Assembly: GCF_025548535.1 (NCBI RefSeq)
Contig: NZ_JAJLQW010000001.1
Location: 744,001 to 808,000 of the forward strand
From: Undibacterium sp. Jales W-56
GTDB lineage: Bacteria; Pseudomonadota; Gammaproteobacteria; Burkholderiales; Burkholderiaceae_D
DNA length: 64,000 nucleotides
Direction of reading: 5' to 3'
The notes beneath the pieces were generated by a model. That model did no database searches. It was not told the DNA's origin and worked only from the letters and a program-made list of their open reading frames with translations. Position 1 is the first letter of the stretch, and every line of letters starts with the position of its first letter. Below, in pieces: positions 9,864 through 17,696 of the stretch. Position numbers and translations under genes: made by a program.

Positions 9864-9971
9864 TTTGTTACAGTTCCGCGTAATGATCTGCGCGACAATC
9901 TGCCCGTATCCGGAACGTTTAGCGACATGACGTGTCCAATGATAAGTCCAAATACCTGTAAGGAGAGTATC

Positions 9972-10430
9972 GTGAAAAAAAATCTTGTTCTCACTGTCGT
10001 TACTGCTGCGGCTGTATTGAGCGCCTGCGCCGTTACACCGACTTCCAGCAATGTCTATCGCACCAGCCAGGTTCAGAACGAACAATCGGTTCGCATGGGC
10101 GTGGTCGAATCCGTGCGTGAAGTGCTGATCGATAAAGGTCAAAGCGGCGTCGGCACGGCAGCGGGCGCGGCTCTGGGCGGCATTGCGGCAGGTTCCAGTA
10201 TCGGCAATGGCAATGGCTCTTTGGCGGCCGGTATTTTGGGCGCAGTCGCTGGCGGCATGATAGGCCAAAGTATTGAAGCCAATATGAATAACCGCAAAGG
10301 TTATGAAATTACCGTACGACTCGATAACGGTGAGATGAAAGCGATTACCCAGGATGCGGATGAATTGTTCCGTGCCGGCGATCGTGTACGGCTGTTGTCG
10401 AATGGCAGAACCACCCGGGTGACGCATTAA
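9972..10430 (+). CDS. SlyB-like glycine-zipper outer-membrane lipoprotein
   Basis: A 152-residue lipoprotein. The GTG start at 9972 is preferred over the longer frame because AAGGAGAG lies just before it and it gives a clean lipoprotein signal: MKKNLVLTVVTAAAVLSAC with lipobox LSAC (Cys 19). The mature part has a glycine-zipper segment (GTAAGAALGGIAAGSSIG ... GILGAVAGGMIG, about residues 60-100) followed by a small SH3-like tail (YEITVRLDNGEMKAI). It resembles SlyB/PcP-type proteins thought to stabilise the outer membrane. A terminator follows at 10467. Confidence 0.85.
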   Translation: MKKNLVLTVVTAAAVLSACAVTPTSSNVYRTSQVQNEQSVRMGVVESVREVLIDKGQSGVGTAAGAALGGIAAGSSIGNGNGSLAAGILGAVAGGMIGQSIEANMNNRKGYEITVRLDNGEMKAITQDADELFRAGDRVRLLSNGRTTRVTH

Positions 10431-10466
10431 TCATCGATCGCCATCGACTGAATAAAAACCTCTGCA

Positions 10467-10493
10467 GACCTCGTCAATTGCGAGGTCTTTTTT
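10467..10493 (+). terminator. rho-independent terminator
   Basis: GACCTCG, a 7-nt loop, CGAGGTC, then six T residues, 37 bases after the lipoprotein stop. It ends that gene before the next plus-strand gene at 10533. Confidence 0.88.
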
Positions 10494-10532
10494 CATTTAA
10501 TCCAACCGGATTTTATCAAGGCACACCGCACC

Positions 10533-11138
10533 ATGGATATTGATCCGCTAGAAACCGTCGATCAACTCGAAGAAGCCAAACCCTCGGATCGTGCCGCGAT
10601 GCGCTTGAATATGCTGGTTGCGATCACGGTCGCGATCCTGGCGACCTTCATGGGGATCTGTAAAGTCAAAGATGACAATATCGTGCAATCGATGCAGCAG
10701 GCGCAGGCCAACAAGCTCGATCACTGGGCGTTTTATCAGGCACGGAATATCCGTGAAGAAGTCGCCAGATCGACGATCGCGCAATTGCGTTTAGCCGCGT
10801 TGTCCAAATCCGCTGAAGACAAGGCGGCGTACCAAGCCGTCACCGCCGATTATGAAAAAGTCGCGGCAGAACAGTTACGCAAAAAACAGGAATTGAAAGC
10901 GCAAGCCGAGCAAGATCAAAAAGATTACGATGCCGCCAATTTCAAAGACGATCAGTTTGATTTGTCGGATGCCTTAATCGCGATTGCGATCTCATTGCTT
11001 GCAGTGACCGCCTTGACGCATCAAAAATGGCTGTACTGGGTGGCGCTGGTGCCGACAGCTTTTGGCTTCTATATGGGCTTGGCCGGATTGCTGGGTTGGA
11101 CGACGCATCCTGATAGTTTGATTCGCTTATTGTCTTGA
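10533..11138 (+). CDS. DUF4337 membrane protein
   Basis: A 201-residue inner-membrane protein of the DUF4337 family, function unknown. One helix lies at about residues 28-48 (MLVAITVAILATFMGIC). A long charged, coiled-coil-like segment spans about 50-145 (DDNIVQSMQQAQANKLDHWAF, shown here only in part as DDNIVQSMQQAQAN, through KKQELKAQAEQDQ). Two more helices follow at about 148-190. The conserved DHWAFYQARNIR stretch is the family signature. The start ATG 10533 follows a terminator, so it has its own promoter. No functional neighbour. Confidence 0.8.
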   Translation: MDIDPLETVDQLEEAKPSDRAAMRLNMLVAITVAILATFMGICKVKDDNIVQSMQQAQANKLDHWAFYQARNIREEVARSTIAQLRLAALSKSAEDKAAYQAVTADYEKVAAEQLRKKQELKAQAEQDQKDYDAANFKDDQFDLSDALIAIAISLLAVTALTHQKWLYWVALVPTAFGFYMGLAGLLGWTTHPDSLIRLLS

Positions 11139-11279
11139 GGTGTTGCGCTTTCAAAAAGAACTCCGTAAAACTATACTCGGGTACATTACGCAGGTTTCAT
11201 GCGGCTGCTGGCCCGATTTACGGCTGTAAGGCGCATGCAGATTGCGGATTCAATTTTGATTTTCAAACAGAAGGTAACT

Positions 11280-12044
11280 ATGTCTTTTCTTCAATGGATG
11301 AGCGCGATTTCCCTTGCCGGCGTAAGTCTGATGGCCATCGCCGACGACGATAGCGGGATTACGCCGTATCGCCCATCGGTATCGAGCCCCGCGCAGTTAC
11401 CGCTGGCAGGGCAGGTAGAACTGGAAATGGGTTTGCTGAGTAGCAAGCAAGGCGATTCGCGGCGCGATAGCCTGCCATACCAGCTCAAACTCGCATTCAA
11501 TCCGCAGTGGGGTATTTTGATTGGCGGCGAAGCAGCGGTCTCAGCCAGAGACGACAGCGGCAATCGTGCACGCGGCCTGGGCGACACGACGCTAGTGCTG
11601 AAGCGCGCATTCCTGATCGATGACAGCCGCGCACTGGGTTTGGAATTCGGTATCAAGGTACCCACCGCCAAAGACACTATCGGCAGCGGCAAAGCCGACT
11701 ACAGCATCAACGGCATCTACAGCCAGGATATCGGTAAAGTCCACATGGACGCCAATTTGAATTTTGTCCATTTAGGCATCGCCGATCCTGACACATCGAG
11801 CACGCAAACAGGTTTGTCTGCCTCGTTCTCTACGCCGATTTCTGAAAAATGGAGCGCAACTGCCGAACTGAGCGGCACCCGCCGCAGCGGCACCGATAGT
11901 ACATCGCAGTTATTGCTTGCCCTGGCTTACAGTCCCAGCCATAAAATGACGATCGATTTTGGTGTCGCAAAAGGACTCAATACGGCATCACCGGATTTAT
12001 CGCTATTTACCGGCATCGTTTTGCCGCTGGCAAAATTGTGGTGA
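11280..12044 (+). CDS. outer-membrane beta-barrel protein of the MetA-pathway/transporter type
   Basis: A 254-residue protein with a signal peptide (MSFLQWMSAISLAGVSLMA) and then alternating beta-strand sequence ending in an aromatic residue (LAKLW), as expected for an outer-membrane barrel. It resembles proteins annotated as putative MetA-pathway of phenol degradation or simply transporter. ATG 11280 is chosen because AGAAGG lies 6 nt before it and the signal peptide begins there; the frame is open from 11199. The substrate is unknown. The gene lies alone, convergent with the DUF4386 gene. Confidence 0.72.
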   Translation: MSFLQWMSAISLAGVSLMAIADDDSGITPYRPSVSSPAQLPLAGQVELEMGLLSSKQGDSRRDSLPYQLKLAFNPQWGILIGGEAAVSARDDSGNRARGLGDTTLVLKRAFLIDDSRALGLEFGIKVPTAKDTIGSGKADYSINGIYSQDIGKVHMDANLNFVHLGIADPDTSSTQTGLSASFSTPISEKWSATAELSGTRRSGTDSTSQLLLALAYSPSHKMTIDFGVAKGLNTASPDLSLFTGIVLPLAKLW

Positions 12045-12097
12045 GTTTGCGCCAATATTGCCAAGGTAGCTGGCGCTATACTGAAGTGCGGGTATCG

Positions 12098-12847
12098 CTA
12101 GTTCGCTGCAGCGTCAGCATGCCGTGACATTGCCAGCGACGACTCCCATTGCTTGAGATTCACCCCCTTAAAAATCAGCCACAGGCAAAAAAATAGTTCG
12201 CCGATAAAGGCAGGCATCAAGATGCCGGGGAAAATCGCAGTCGCGAATGCCGGTGCCAAAATCAAGGCAAAGCTATTGATCAGATAACTGAACCCCGCAG
12301 CCAGCATCAGAACTCCCAAAAATTTTGGCAAATACCCGGACCTGAAAATCAGATAGCCGCGGGCGAGACAGGCCACGCCGAAGAAAATCAGCCCGATGCC
12401 GAAGCCATACCCATGCGCTTTAATCGACAGGTAAGACAAGGCATGCAGCTGTTCGGGTGAAAACGCGTTCAGGTAAGCGCTGTCCTCCATCAGGAATAGC
12501 GGCACCAGCAGATTGAGTTTATTCGTCGCCAGGACAGCGGTCTGAACCAGGTTGATACAGCTAGCAAACAGCGCAAGACTCTGACTCACCGGCCTGAGCA
12601 AAAAGTAGAGGATCACGATCACCGGCACATCAAATACATGCATCATGAGGTCGCCAGCAATGCCAGCGCGCCACAGAAATTGCGCAGGCAAAATACTATT
12701 GACGCTAGCCGTCGCATCGCCAGAAACGACGAGCGTACCCCGGACGAATATTTCCCCAAACATGCCGAGAAGGATGATCGCCAGATACAAAATGCCGCCG
12801 AGACGGGCGTAGCGTTGCGGGGAGCGTTCGATAGCGGAAAGAGTCAT
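12098..12847 (-). CDS. DUF4386 integral membrane protein
   Basis: A membrane protein of about 249 residues and six or so helices, matching DUF4386: RYARLGGILYLAIILLGMFGE near the N-terminus (first part shown), loops ending in NKLNLLVPLFL, and a C-terminal PAFIGELFFCLWLIFKGV. Function unknown. The start is taken at 12847 (MTLSAIERS), where the family usually begins; an upstream codon at 12910 is also open but no clear ribosome-binding site separates the two. Neighbours give no hint of a role. Confidence 0.75.
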   Translation of the reverse strand: MTLSAIERSPQRYARLGGILYLAIILLGMFGEIFVRGTLVVSGDATASVNSILPAQFLWRAGIAGDLMMHVFDVPVIVILYFLLRPVSQSLALFASCINLVQTAVLATNKLNLLVPLFLMEDSAYLNAFSPEQLHALSYLSIKAHGYGFGIGLIFFGVACLARGYLIFRSGYLPKFLGVLMLAAGFSYLINSFALILAPAFATAIFPGILMPAFIGELFFCLWLIFKGVNLKQWESSLAMSRHADAAAN

Positions 12848-13035
12848 CTGGTGTATTGGAGTTGTTTGGTATTGCCGTGAATTGAATGTAAGCCGCAAAC
12901 TACTGGACAAATTTAGCGGCCTCCTGAAGCGTTTGCGGGTACTTCGGGGATTTACAACGCGTAAGACACAAATTTTTTGGCGCAGATATTTGCCATCATT
13001 CTTCGACTATTAAACAAACCTAAGTTGCGTATCGC

Positions 13036-13132
13036 GGGTGCGCCATGCGCACCATATTCAGACTAATTCAGACCAATACACGCCAATCACTACCCGCTTT
13101 GATCTTTACCCACCGGTGCGCACGGCGCACCC
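13036..13132. repeat. intergenic repeat family A, copy 1
   Basis: A 97-bp element with near-perfect terminal inverted repeats: left end GGGTGCGCCATGCGCACC, right end GGTGCGCACGGCGCACCC (17 of 18 positions pair). Its inner part (TTTGATCTTTACCCACCGG) recurs in copy 2 at 13726, in the same orientation, on the other side of the slyD-like gene. Confidence 0.8.
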
Positions 13133-13175
13133 GCAGGCTAAGGTGGCGGCATCTTCTTATGCTGCCCCTGTGATG

Positions 13176-13655
13176 TTAGTGCTGATGGCCGTGGTCGCCA
13201 TGGACGTGACCATGGGCAATTTCTTCAGCCGTGGCTGCACGCACGCCTAACACCTGCAAGCCTACACGCAAGGATTTTCCCGCCAGCGGATGATTGCCGT
13301 CAAGCATGACTTGATCGCCCTTGATTTTGAGGACGGTGTAAATTTGTTCTTCGCCCGCATCGTTATATCCTTGCATTGAGGCGCCTACTTTGACTCCAGG
13401 AGGGAAATCCTTCTTGGAAATCGTGCGCAGCAAGCTTTCATCACGCACGCCGAACGCGTCTTCTGGCGCCAAGTCCAGGGTGGCTTTAAAGCCTGCTTCC
13501 TGATCTTGCAGCGCTTCTTCTATTTTGGGGAGCAGGTTGTCATAGCCGCCGTGTAAATAAGCGATCGGGGTTTTGCCGTTTTCAATCACCTTGCCATTAC
13601 TCTCGGTGACGGTAAAACGCAGGGTGACAGCAGTGTCTTTATCAATTTTCATCAT
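13176..13655 (-). CDS. slyD: SlyD-like FKBP-type peptidyl-prolyl isomerase
   Basis: A cytoplasmic prolyl isomerase and chaperone of 159 residues. The FKBP core with an inserted flap (IF) domain is visible: KIDKDTAVTLRFTVTESNG at the start, YLHGGYDNLLPKIEEAL, then LAPEDAFGVRDESL, and NHPLAGKSLRVGLQVLGVR. The C-terminal tail HGHVHGDHGHQH is His-rich and can bind Ni or other metals, as in SlyD, which helps nickel insertion into enzymes. That is worth noting because the same window encodes a nickel urease, though the genes are far apart. Two Met codons (13655, 13652) could start. The gene is bracketed by two direct copies of repeat family A. Confidence 0.9.
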   Translation of the reverse strand: MMKIDKDTAVTLRFTVTESNGKVIENGKTPIAYLHGGYDNLLPKIEEALQDQEAGFKATLDLAPEDAFGVRDESLLRTISKKDFPPGVKVGASMQGYNDAGEEQIYTVLKIKGDQVMLDGNHPLAGKSLRVGLQVLGVRAATAEEIAHGHVHGDHGHQH

Positions 13656-13725
13656 GTTTTTCTCAGGTTAGGGATGGAAAATGCAAGCATCTTAACCGAA
13701 GCAAGTCTAGCGTGCCTCAACCGCC

Positions 13726-13824
13726 GGGTGCGCCATGCGCATCATCCAATCCAACACGCGCCGATTACCCCCCCCATTTTTGATCTTTGCCCGTCGGTGC
13801 GCATCGATGTCCATCGCGCATCCC
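13726..13824. repeat. intergenic repeat family A, copy 2
   Basis: Begins GGGTGCGCCATGCGCATC and contains TTTTTGATCTTTGCCCGTCGG before the right terminal arm, which is diverged and carries a few extra bases (GGTGCGCATCGATG ... CGCGCATCCC). Same orientation as the copy at 13036. Confidence 0.75.
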
Positions 13825-13843
13825 AAGACTAGTCAAGCGTTCA

Positions 13844-14239
13844 TTATTCAGAATACGCTGCATGAACCAGGCGCTGAGAGATCCACCAGATATTGCCGTG
13901 GGCATCCCTGACGCCGCCTTGCCGGTCGCCATACGGCATGTCTTGCACTTTCATCTCCAGGGTTGCGCCATGGGCCAGCGCGCTTTGCATGCTCAGATCG
14001 GCATCGGCTACGTACAGATAAAACGAACCTGGCATCGGCGGATACGCCGCTGAGGATTCGCTGACCATCACGGTAGTTGTGCCTATGAGTATTTGCGCAT
14101 TCGCAATCTTGTCATCGCTTCGCATAGAACGCAGGCGTTCTATGCCGCCTAAACCGTGGATTAAAAAACGCACGAATGACTCTGCGTTCTCTACGAAAAA
14201 ATACGGGGTCACCGTGCCGAAATCGGGTGGGATATACAT
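13844..14239 (-). CDS. VOC-superfamily (glyoxalase/PhnB-like) protein
   Basis: A small 131-residue protein of the vicinal-oxygen-chelate fold. The start at 14239 (MYIPPDFGTVTPYFFV) is fixed by AGGAGA 4 nt upstream; the longer open frame is ignored. Typical features are VTPYFFVENAESFVRFL at the N-terminus, a central SFYLYVADADLSMQSAL, and the C-terminal PYGDRQGGVRDAHGNIWWIS. This resembles PhnB-like proteins annotated as bleomycin-resistance or glyoxalase relatives. The substrate is unknown. Confidence 0.82.
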   Translation of the reverse strand: MYIPPDFGTVTPYFFVENAESFVRFLIHGLGGIERLRSMRSDDKIANAQILIGTTTVMVSESSAAYPPMPGSFYLYVADADLSMQSALAHGATLEMKVQDMPYGDRQGGVRDAHGNIWWISQRLVHAAYSE

Positions 14240-14472
14240 GCGTTCTCCTGGGAAGGGAATTGAGGGGCAATCCTTACTCCAACGCTGGACTGTTAATGGA
14301 TGCCGGTTCATTTTACTCATTATGTTGACGTTTGAGTAAGAATAAAGAGCCGCTGCCCTTAGCAATCGTTGGTACATGTTCTTGTGGAACATATTTTTCT
14401 CGCTGTTGCCGGAGAGATTGGCATTTTATTTTTTTGGCGATTTTAAAAAAATAGAGAATTTCTGCAAAAGCC

Positions 14473-14642
14473 AAAACCTCTCGCCAGCGGAGACATGGAG
14501 ACGCAGAGAAAAGGGCAAAAGGCATTCGCTGCATGGAGTGTGAAAACGAACCCGCAAGCTGGGTGCGCCTGCTGGCACGAAATGCCTCGGAAAGCCGCAT
14601 CCAGTCTGCGGGGTCGATATGAATGATGGTAAGCAATTTTCT
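14473..14642. repeat. intergenic repeat family B, copy 1
   Basis: About 170 bp similar to 53518-53692. Shared landmarks in the same order are AAAACCTCTC...GAGACATGG, CGAACCCGCAA, TGCGCCTGCTGGCACGAAAT, AAAGCCGCATCCAG and CTGCGGG. A shorter related piece lies at 47231-47300. No coding function is credible. Confidence 0.8.
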
Positions 14643-14670
14643 ACTTTGTGTCGGTCCTGAAATAAAGTAT

Positions 14671-14699
14671 TTGACACGATATCCAATAAATTGGAAAAT
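14671..14699 (+). promoter_or_regulatory. promoter with embedded palindromic operator before the XRE-cupin gene
   Basis: A consensus -35 box TTGACA (14671-14676), a 17-nt spacer and GAAAAT (14694-14699) as -10. Inside the spacer and touching the -10 is the palindrome TCCAATAAATTGGA (14682-14695), a natural site for autoregulation by the dimeric HTH protein encoded next. Transcription would begin within a few bases of ATG 14709, so the mRNA may be nearly leaderless. Confidence 0.5.
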
Positions 14700-14708
14700 A
14701 AATCCATT

Positions 14709-15302
14709 ATGAGAGAAATAGCTCAATCACTCCCACAGCCCGACATCAATCAACGCATCGCGAATCGCCTCAGCAGTTTGCGTGCGGAGCGGGGCATGTC
14801 GCTGGATGCGCTGGCGACGAAATCGAATGTCAGTCGTTCGATGATCTCTTTGATTGAACGGGGGGAGAGCAGTCCGACAGCGGTGATTTTGGATAAGTTA
14901 TCGTTTGGCCTGGGCGTAACGCTGGCCTCGTTTTTTGAAGCGCCGCAACCGGATGCGAATCCGCTGGTGCGACGCGAGGCGCAGTTGCAATGGACCGATC
15001 CGCAATCGGGCTATCGTCGCCGGAATATCTCGCCGCCGCATTTTCGCTCATCGATACAGTTGGTTGAAGTGGAATTTCCCGCAGGTGCCAGGGTGTCCTA
15101 TGCAGCGGGTTTGCGTGAGGTCGGGATACATCAGCAAATCTGGGTATTGCAAGGATCTTTAGAGATTATGGTCAATGATGCGCATCATCGTCTGGAAACC
15201 GGAGATTGCCTGGCGATGGATGAGAACAGCGCGATTACTTTTCAAAATACCAGCAAGCAGCCGGTGCGTTATGTGGTTGCAATTAACACGGCATCGCTTT
15301 AA
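14709..15302 (+). CDS. XRE-family transcriptional regulator with cupin domain
   Basis: A DNA-binding regulator of 197 residues. An XRE helix-turn-helix (about residues 13-67, with SLRAERGMSLDALATKSNVS then SRSMISLIERGESSPT) is followed by a C-terminal cupin (about 105-190, with VGIHQQIWVLQGSLEIMV and HHRLETGDCLAM) that would bind a small effector. ATG 14709 is used; a TTG at 14691 is in frame but lies within the probable promoter. It heads a same-strand group with two acetyltransferases, a pairing seen repeatedly in proteobacteria, so it likely controls them and itself. Confidence 0.88.
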   Translation: MREIAQSLPQPDINQRIANRLSSLRAERGMSLDALATKSNVSRSMISLIERGESSPTAVILDKLSFGLGVTLASFFEAPQPDANPLVRREAQLQWTDPQSGYRRRNISPPHFRSSIQLVEVEFPAGARVSYAAGLREVGIHQQIWVLQGSLEIMVNDAHHRLETGDCLAMDENSAITFQNTSKQPVRYVVAINTASL

Positions 15303-15339
15303 AAAACTGCCGGCATGTCTTGACCGGTAGTGCAGTTTT
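15303..15339 (+). terminator. imperfect hairpin terminator
   Basis: AAAACTGC and GCAGTTTT arms with an inner CCGG pair, right after the XRE gene stop. The short T run makes it a weak or bidirectional terminator, so some read-through into the GNAT genes is likely. Confidence 0.5.
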
Positions 15340-15359
15340 CATCCCATCAGGAGTCTCGA

Positions 15360-15887
15360 ATGTTCTCAACAAATTCCATCCAGCAATTGCATGCACTCAA
15401 TGAGCATGCGGATATCGCGGCGCTGTGCGATGTCTTGATCGATTGCGTGGATGGCGGCGCATCGGTGAGTTTTATGCAACCCTTATCCCTTGCCAAGGCG
15501 GAGGCGTTCTGGCAGGACATTGCTGCCAGCGTGCTGCGCAAGGAGCGTATCTTGCTGGTTGCCAGAGAGGCGTCAGGTGTGATCGTCGGCACGGTACAAG
15601 CCGTGCTGAGTCAGCCGGAAAATCAACCGCATCGTGCCGACATTTCCAAATTGCTGGTCCATCGTCGCGCCCGCGCGCATGGGCTGGGGGCGGCCCTGAT
15701 GCTGGCTGCCGAACAGGCGGCACGTGCCGCGGGCAAGAGCGTATTGGTGCTGGATACGGCGACAGGCGGCGGTGCCGAGCCTTTGTACGAGCGCCTCGGC
15801 TGGCAGATGTGCGGACGCATTCCCGACTATGCTTTGTGGCCGCAGGGCGGTCTATGCGCAACCACGATTTATGCCAAATCCATCTGA
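15360..15887 (+). CDS. GNAT-family N-acetyltransferase
   Basis: An acetyl-CoA-dependent transferase of 175 residues. The GNAT core shows the acetyl-CoA pyrophosphate loop in RRARAHGLGAALM (about residues 103-115), which fits R/QxxGxG/A, preceded by ILLVAREASGVIVGTVQ and followed by LVLDTATGGGAEPLYERLGW. ATG 15360 is chosen because CAGGAG lies 7 nt upstream; the frame is open from 15330. It follows the XRE-cupin regulator and precedes a second GNAT by 12 bases. The acceptor substrate is unknown. Confidence 0.87.
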   Translation: MFSTNSIQQLHALNEHADIAALCDVLIDCVDGGASVSFMQPLSLAKAEAFWQDIAASVLRKERILLVAREASGVIVGTVQAVLSQPENQPHRADISKLLVHRRARAHGLGAALMLAAEQAARAAGKSVLVLDTATGGGAEPLYERLGWQMCGRIPDYALWPQGGLCATTIYAKSI

Positions 15888-15899
15888 TCAAGACGCGTA

Positions 15900-16358
15900 A
15901 TGGCTAGCATTAATTTTGAATCGCCGGATCAGGCCGATGTGCTCGCCTTGGTTGCTGAACTGGACGCCTATCAGCATAGCTTGTATCCGGCCGAGAGCGT
16001 GTATTCGCTCGACCTGACGTCACTTCCTGGGTCGCAACTCGTATGTGCGGTGGCCAGAGATGCCGCACAGCGTGCGGTCGCTTGCGGCGCCGTGGTCTTG
16101 ACTCCGGAGTATGGCGAGATCAAGCGCATGTACGTGCATCCGGATCAGCGTGGCCAGGGATTGGCGAGGCAGATTCTCACTTTGCTGGAAGCCGCCGCGC
16201 GCCAGGCTGGCTGCCGGTCGGTGAAGCTCGAAACCGGTCCGCGTCATAGCCAGGCACTCCGCCTGTATACGCAAGCTGGGTATGCCGTATGCGGCACATT
16301 CGGTGATTATCGGGATGACCCGTTCAGTGTATTTATGCAAAAGGATATTGCAATGTAG
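15900..16358 (+). CDS. GNAT-family N-acetyltransferase
   Basis: A second, different acetyltransferase of 152 residues. The acetyl-CoA loop is HPDQRGQGLARQILTLLE (about residues 77-94), with EIKRMYV before it and VKLETGPRHSQALRLYTQAGY after it. It starts 12 bases after the previous GNAT stop and is surely in the same transcript. This subgroup is often annotated PanM/ElaA-like or simply GNAT; the substrate cannot be told from the sequence. Confidence 0.87.
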   Translation: MASINFESPDQADVLALVAELDAYQHSLYPAESVYSLDLTSLPGSQLVCAVARDAAQRAVACGAVVLTPEYGEIKRMYVHPDQRGQGLARQILTLLEAAARQAGCRSVKLETGPRHSQALRLYTQAGYAVCGTFGDYRDDPFSVFMQKDIAM

Positions 16359-16387
16359 TCGCTGGCTCCAGGAGCACTGCAGACGTT

Positions 16388-17524
16388 TTACTCCTGCACC
16401 AATTCATGAATCACCAGGCCCGCATGTGCAGGCAAAGGCTGCAGCCACGCCTTATGTTTCAGTGCGCGCGTCGCATCGTGCAAACCTGCTTGCCAGCGTT
16501 TTTGTATTGTCTCGCTGCTGAAATCGATATCCTTAAAATACTGATCCTCGGGCAAGGCCTTCATAATCAGGTGCACGACATTGATGGTGTGCTCGCAGCC
16601 CATCTTGATGAGCTCCTGTACTTCCGGTTTTTTACGCTCGGCAACGGATAAATGGTCAGTCAGGTGGCGAATGGCTTTTTGCAGATTTTGAATACGCTGA
16701 CGTGTTTCTAACTGCTCTTTCGAGCGACTCGCATATTGAATGCTCTTGTAGCGTGCCATTGCCGCGTTCATGGTCTGCGGCGCCGCCTCAGTCGGATCCC
16801 ACAGATCTACCATAAAGCACAAGGCATCCCGTTCTACGGTGTCTTCCAAAAATACTTCGAGCGGTGTGTTGGAATAAATGCCGCCATCCCAATACATCTT
16901 GCCTTCAATCGCGACCGGCGGAAAACCCGGCGGCAAGGCGCCGCTGGCCATGATGTGTTCTGGGCCAATGCGTTGCTTGCTGCTGTCGAAGGTTTTGATC
17001 TGGCCGCTATTGATCTCGACCGCACACACGCTGAGTCGTATATGGCCTTGGTTCAGGTAATCAAAGTCGATGTATTTTTTCAGCGTTTCTTTGAGCGGCC
17101 CGGTATCGTAAAAGCTATTTTGATTTAATGGCACCTTGGCGTTCAGATCCCAGCCGGCACCGACGCGCGGTTTAAAAAAGCCCGGTACGCCATTGGTCAA
17201 GGTGCCTAAGGTTTCCGAAGAATTTTTCCAGCTATTCCAGGCATCAGCGGCGCTGCCCCATTGCTGCAACCAGGGCGAAAAGATCGACCAGGCCTGATCC
17301 GGCTGGACCGGCGGCGACAGGCTTTGCCAGAATGCCTGCAGTCGCTGTACCCGCGTCTCGGGCGGGTTGCCAGCGATCAGCGCGCAGTTGATTGCCCCGA
17401 TCGAGGTGCCGATCAGCCAGTCGAGTTGGAAATCGTGCGCATGCAATTGCTCATAGACACCTGCCTGATAGGCGCCTAAGGCGCCACCGCCTTGGAGGAT
17501 GAGGACGGTTTCTTGTTTTGACAT
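16388..17524 (-). CDS. patatin-like phospholipase with DUF3734 domain
   Basis: A 378-residue lipid acyl hydrolase. The patatin domain has the oxyanion loop GGGALGAYQAG (about 12-22), nucleophile elbow GTSIG (Ser about residue 41) and catalytic Asp in DGGIYSNTP (about 215), giving the Ser-Asp dyad. The C-terminal third (SIQYASRSKEQLETRQRIQN to the end) is the DUF3734 extension found in proteobacterial patatins that may act on stored polyhydroxybutyrate or phospholipids. No signal peptide is evident, so it is probably cytoplasmic. It is convergent with the GNAT genes. Confidence 0.9.
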   Translation of the reverse strand: MSKQETVLILQGGGALGAYQAGVYEQLHAHDFQLDWLIGTSIGAINCALIAGNPPETRVQRLQAFWQSLSPPVQPDQAWSIFSPWLQQWGSAADAWNSWKNSSETLGTLTNGVPGFFKPRVGAGWDLNAKVPLNQNSFYDTGPLKETLKKYIDFDYLNQGHIRLSVCAVEINSGQIKTFDSSKQRIGPEHIMASGALPPGFPPVAIEGKMYWDGGIYSNTPLEVFLEDTVERDALCFMVDLWDPTEAAPQTMNAAMARYKSIQYASRSKEQLETRQRIQNLQKAIRHLTDHLSVAERKKPEVQELIKMGCEHTINVVHLIMKALPEDQYFKDIDFSSETIQKRWQAGLHDATRALKHKAWLQPLPAHAGLVIHELVQE

Positions 17525-17642
17525 GATGGTATGAGGGGATTTGTTGCGATGCGGTGATATTACCTGTGTTGCGGGCCTTGCGGGGGAGGCTTAAGCAAAT
17601 TCATCCAGCCTGAGTAACATAAAACGACACACCGGAAACAAT

Positions 17643-17665
17643 CAACCCACCGCATCGGTGGGTTG
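17643..17665 (-). terminator. hairpin terminator of htpG
   Basis: A perfect 10-bp stem (CAACCCACCG / CGGTGGGTTG, 3-nt centre) lies 32 bases beyond the htpG stop on the minus strand and is followed on that strand by ATTGTTT. Confidence 0.6.
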
Positions 17666-17696
17666 GCTATCGGTGTCAGCGTTGTTGCGCCATCAT

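Larger units (their letters stand above)
14240..14708. other. intergenic region holding repeat B copy 1 and the XRE regulator promoter
   Basis: No gene is supported here; minus-strand frames crossing it are translations of a dispersed repeat (14473-14642). The right end carries the promoter/operator of the XRE-cupin regulator, listed separately. Confidence 0.6.

Noticed and set aside
9834..10427. 197-codon minus frame over the SlyB-like lipoprotein gene
   Set aside because: Antisense to a gene with signal peptide, lipobox and terminator.
14313..14726. Minus-strand frames sharing a phrase with the frame at 53136
   Set aside because: The shared phrase comes from repeat family B, not from a conserved protein.
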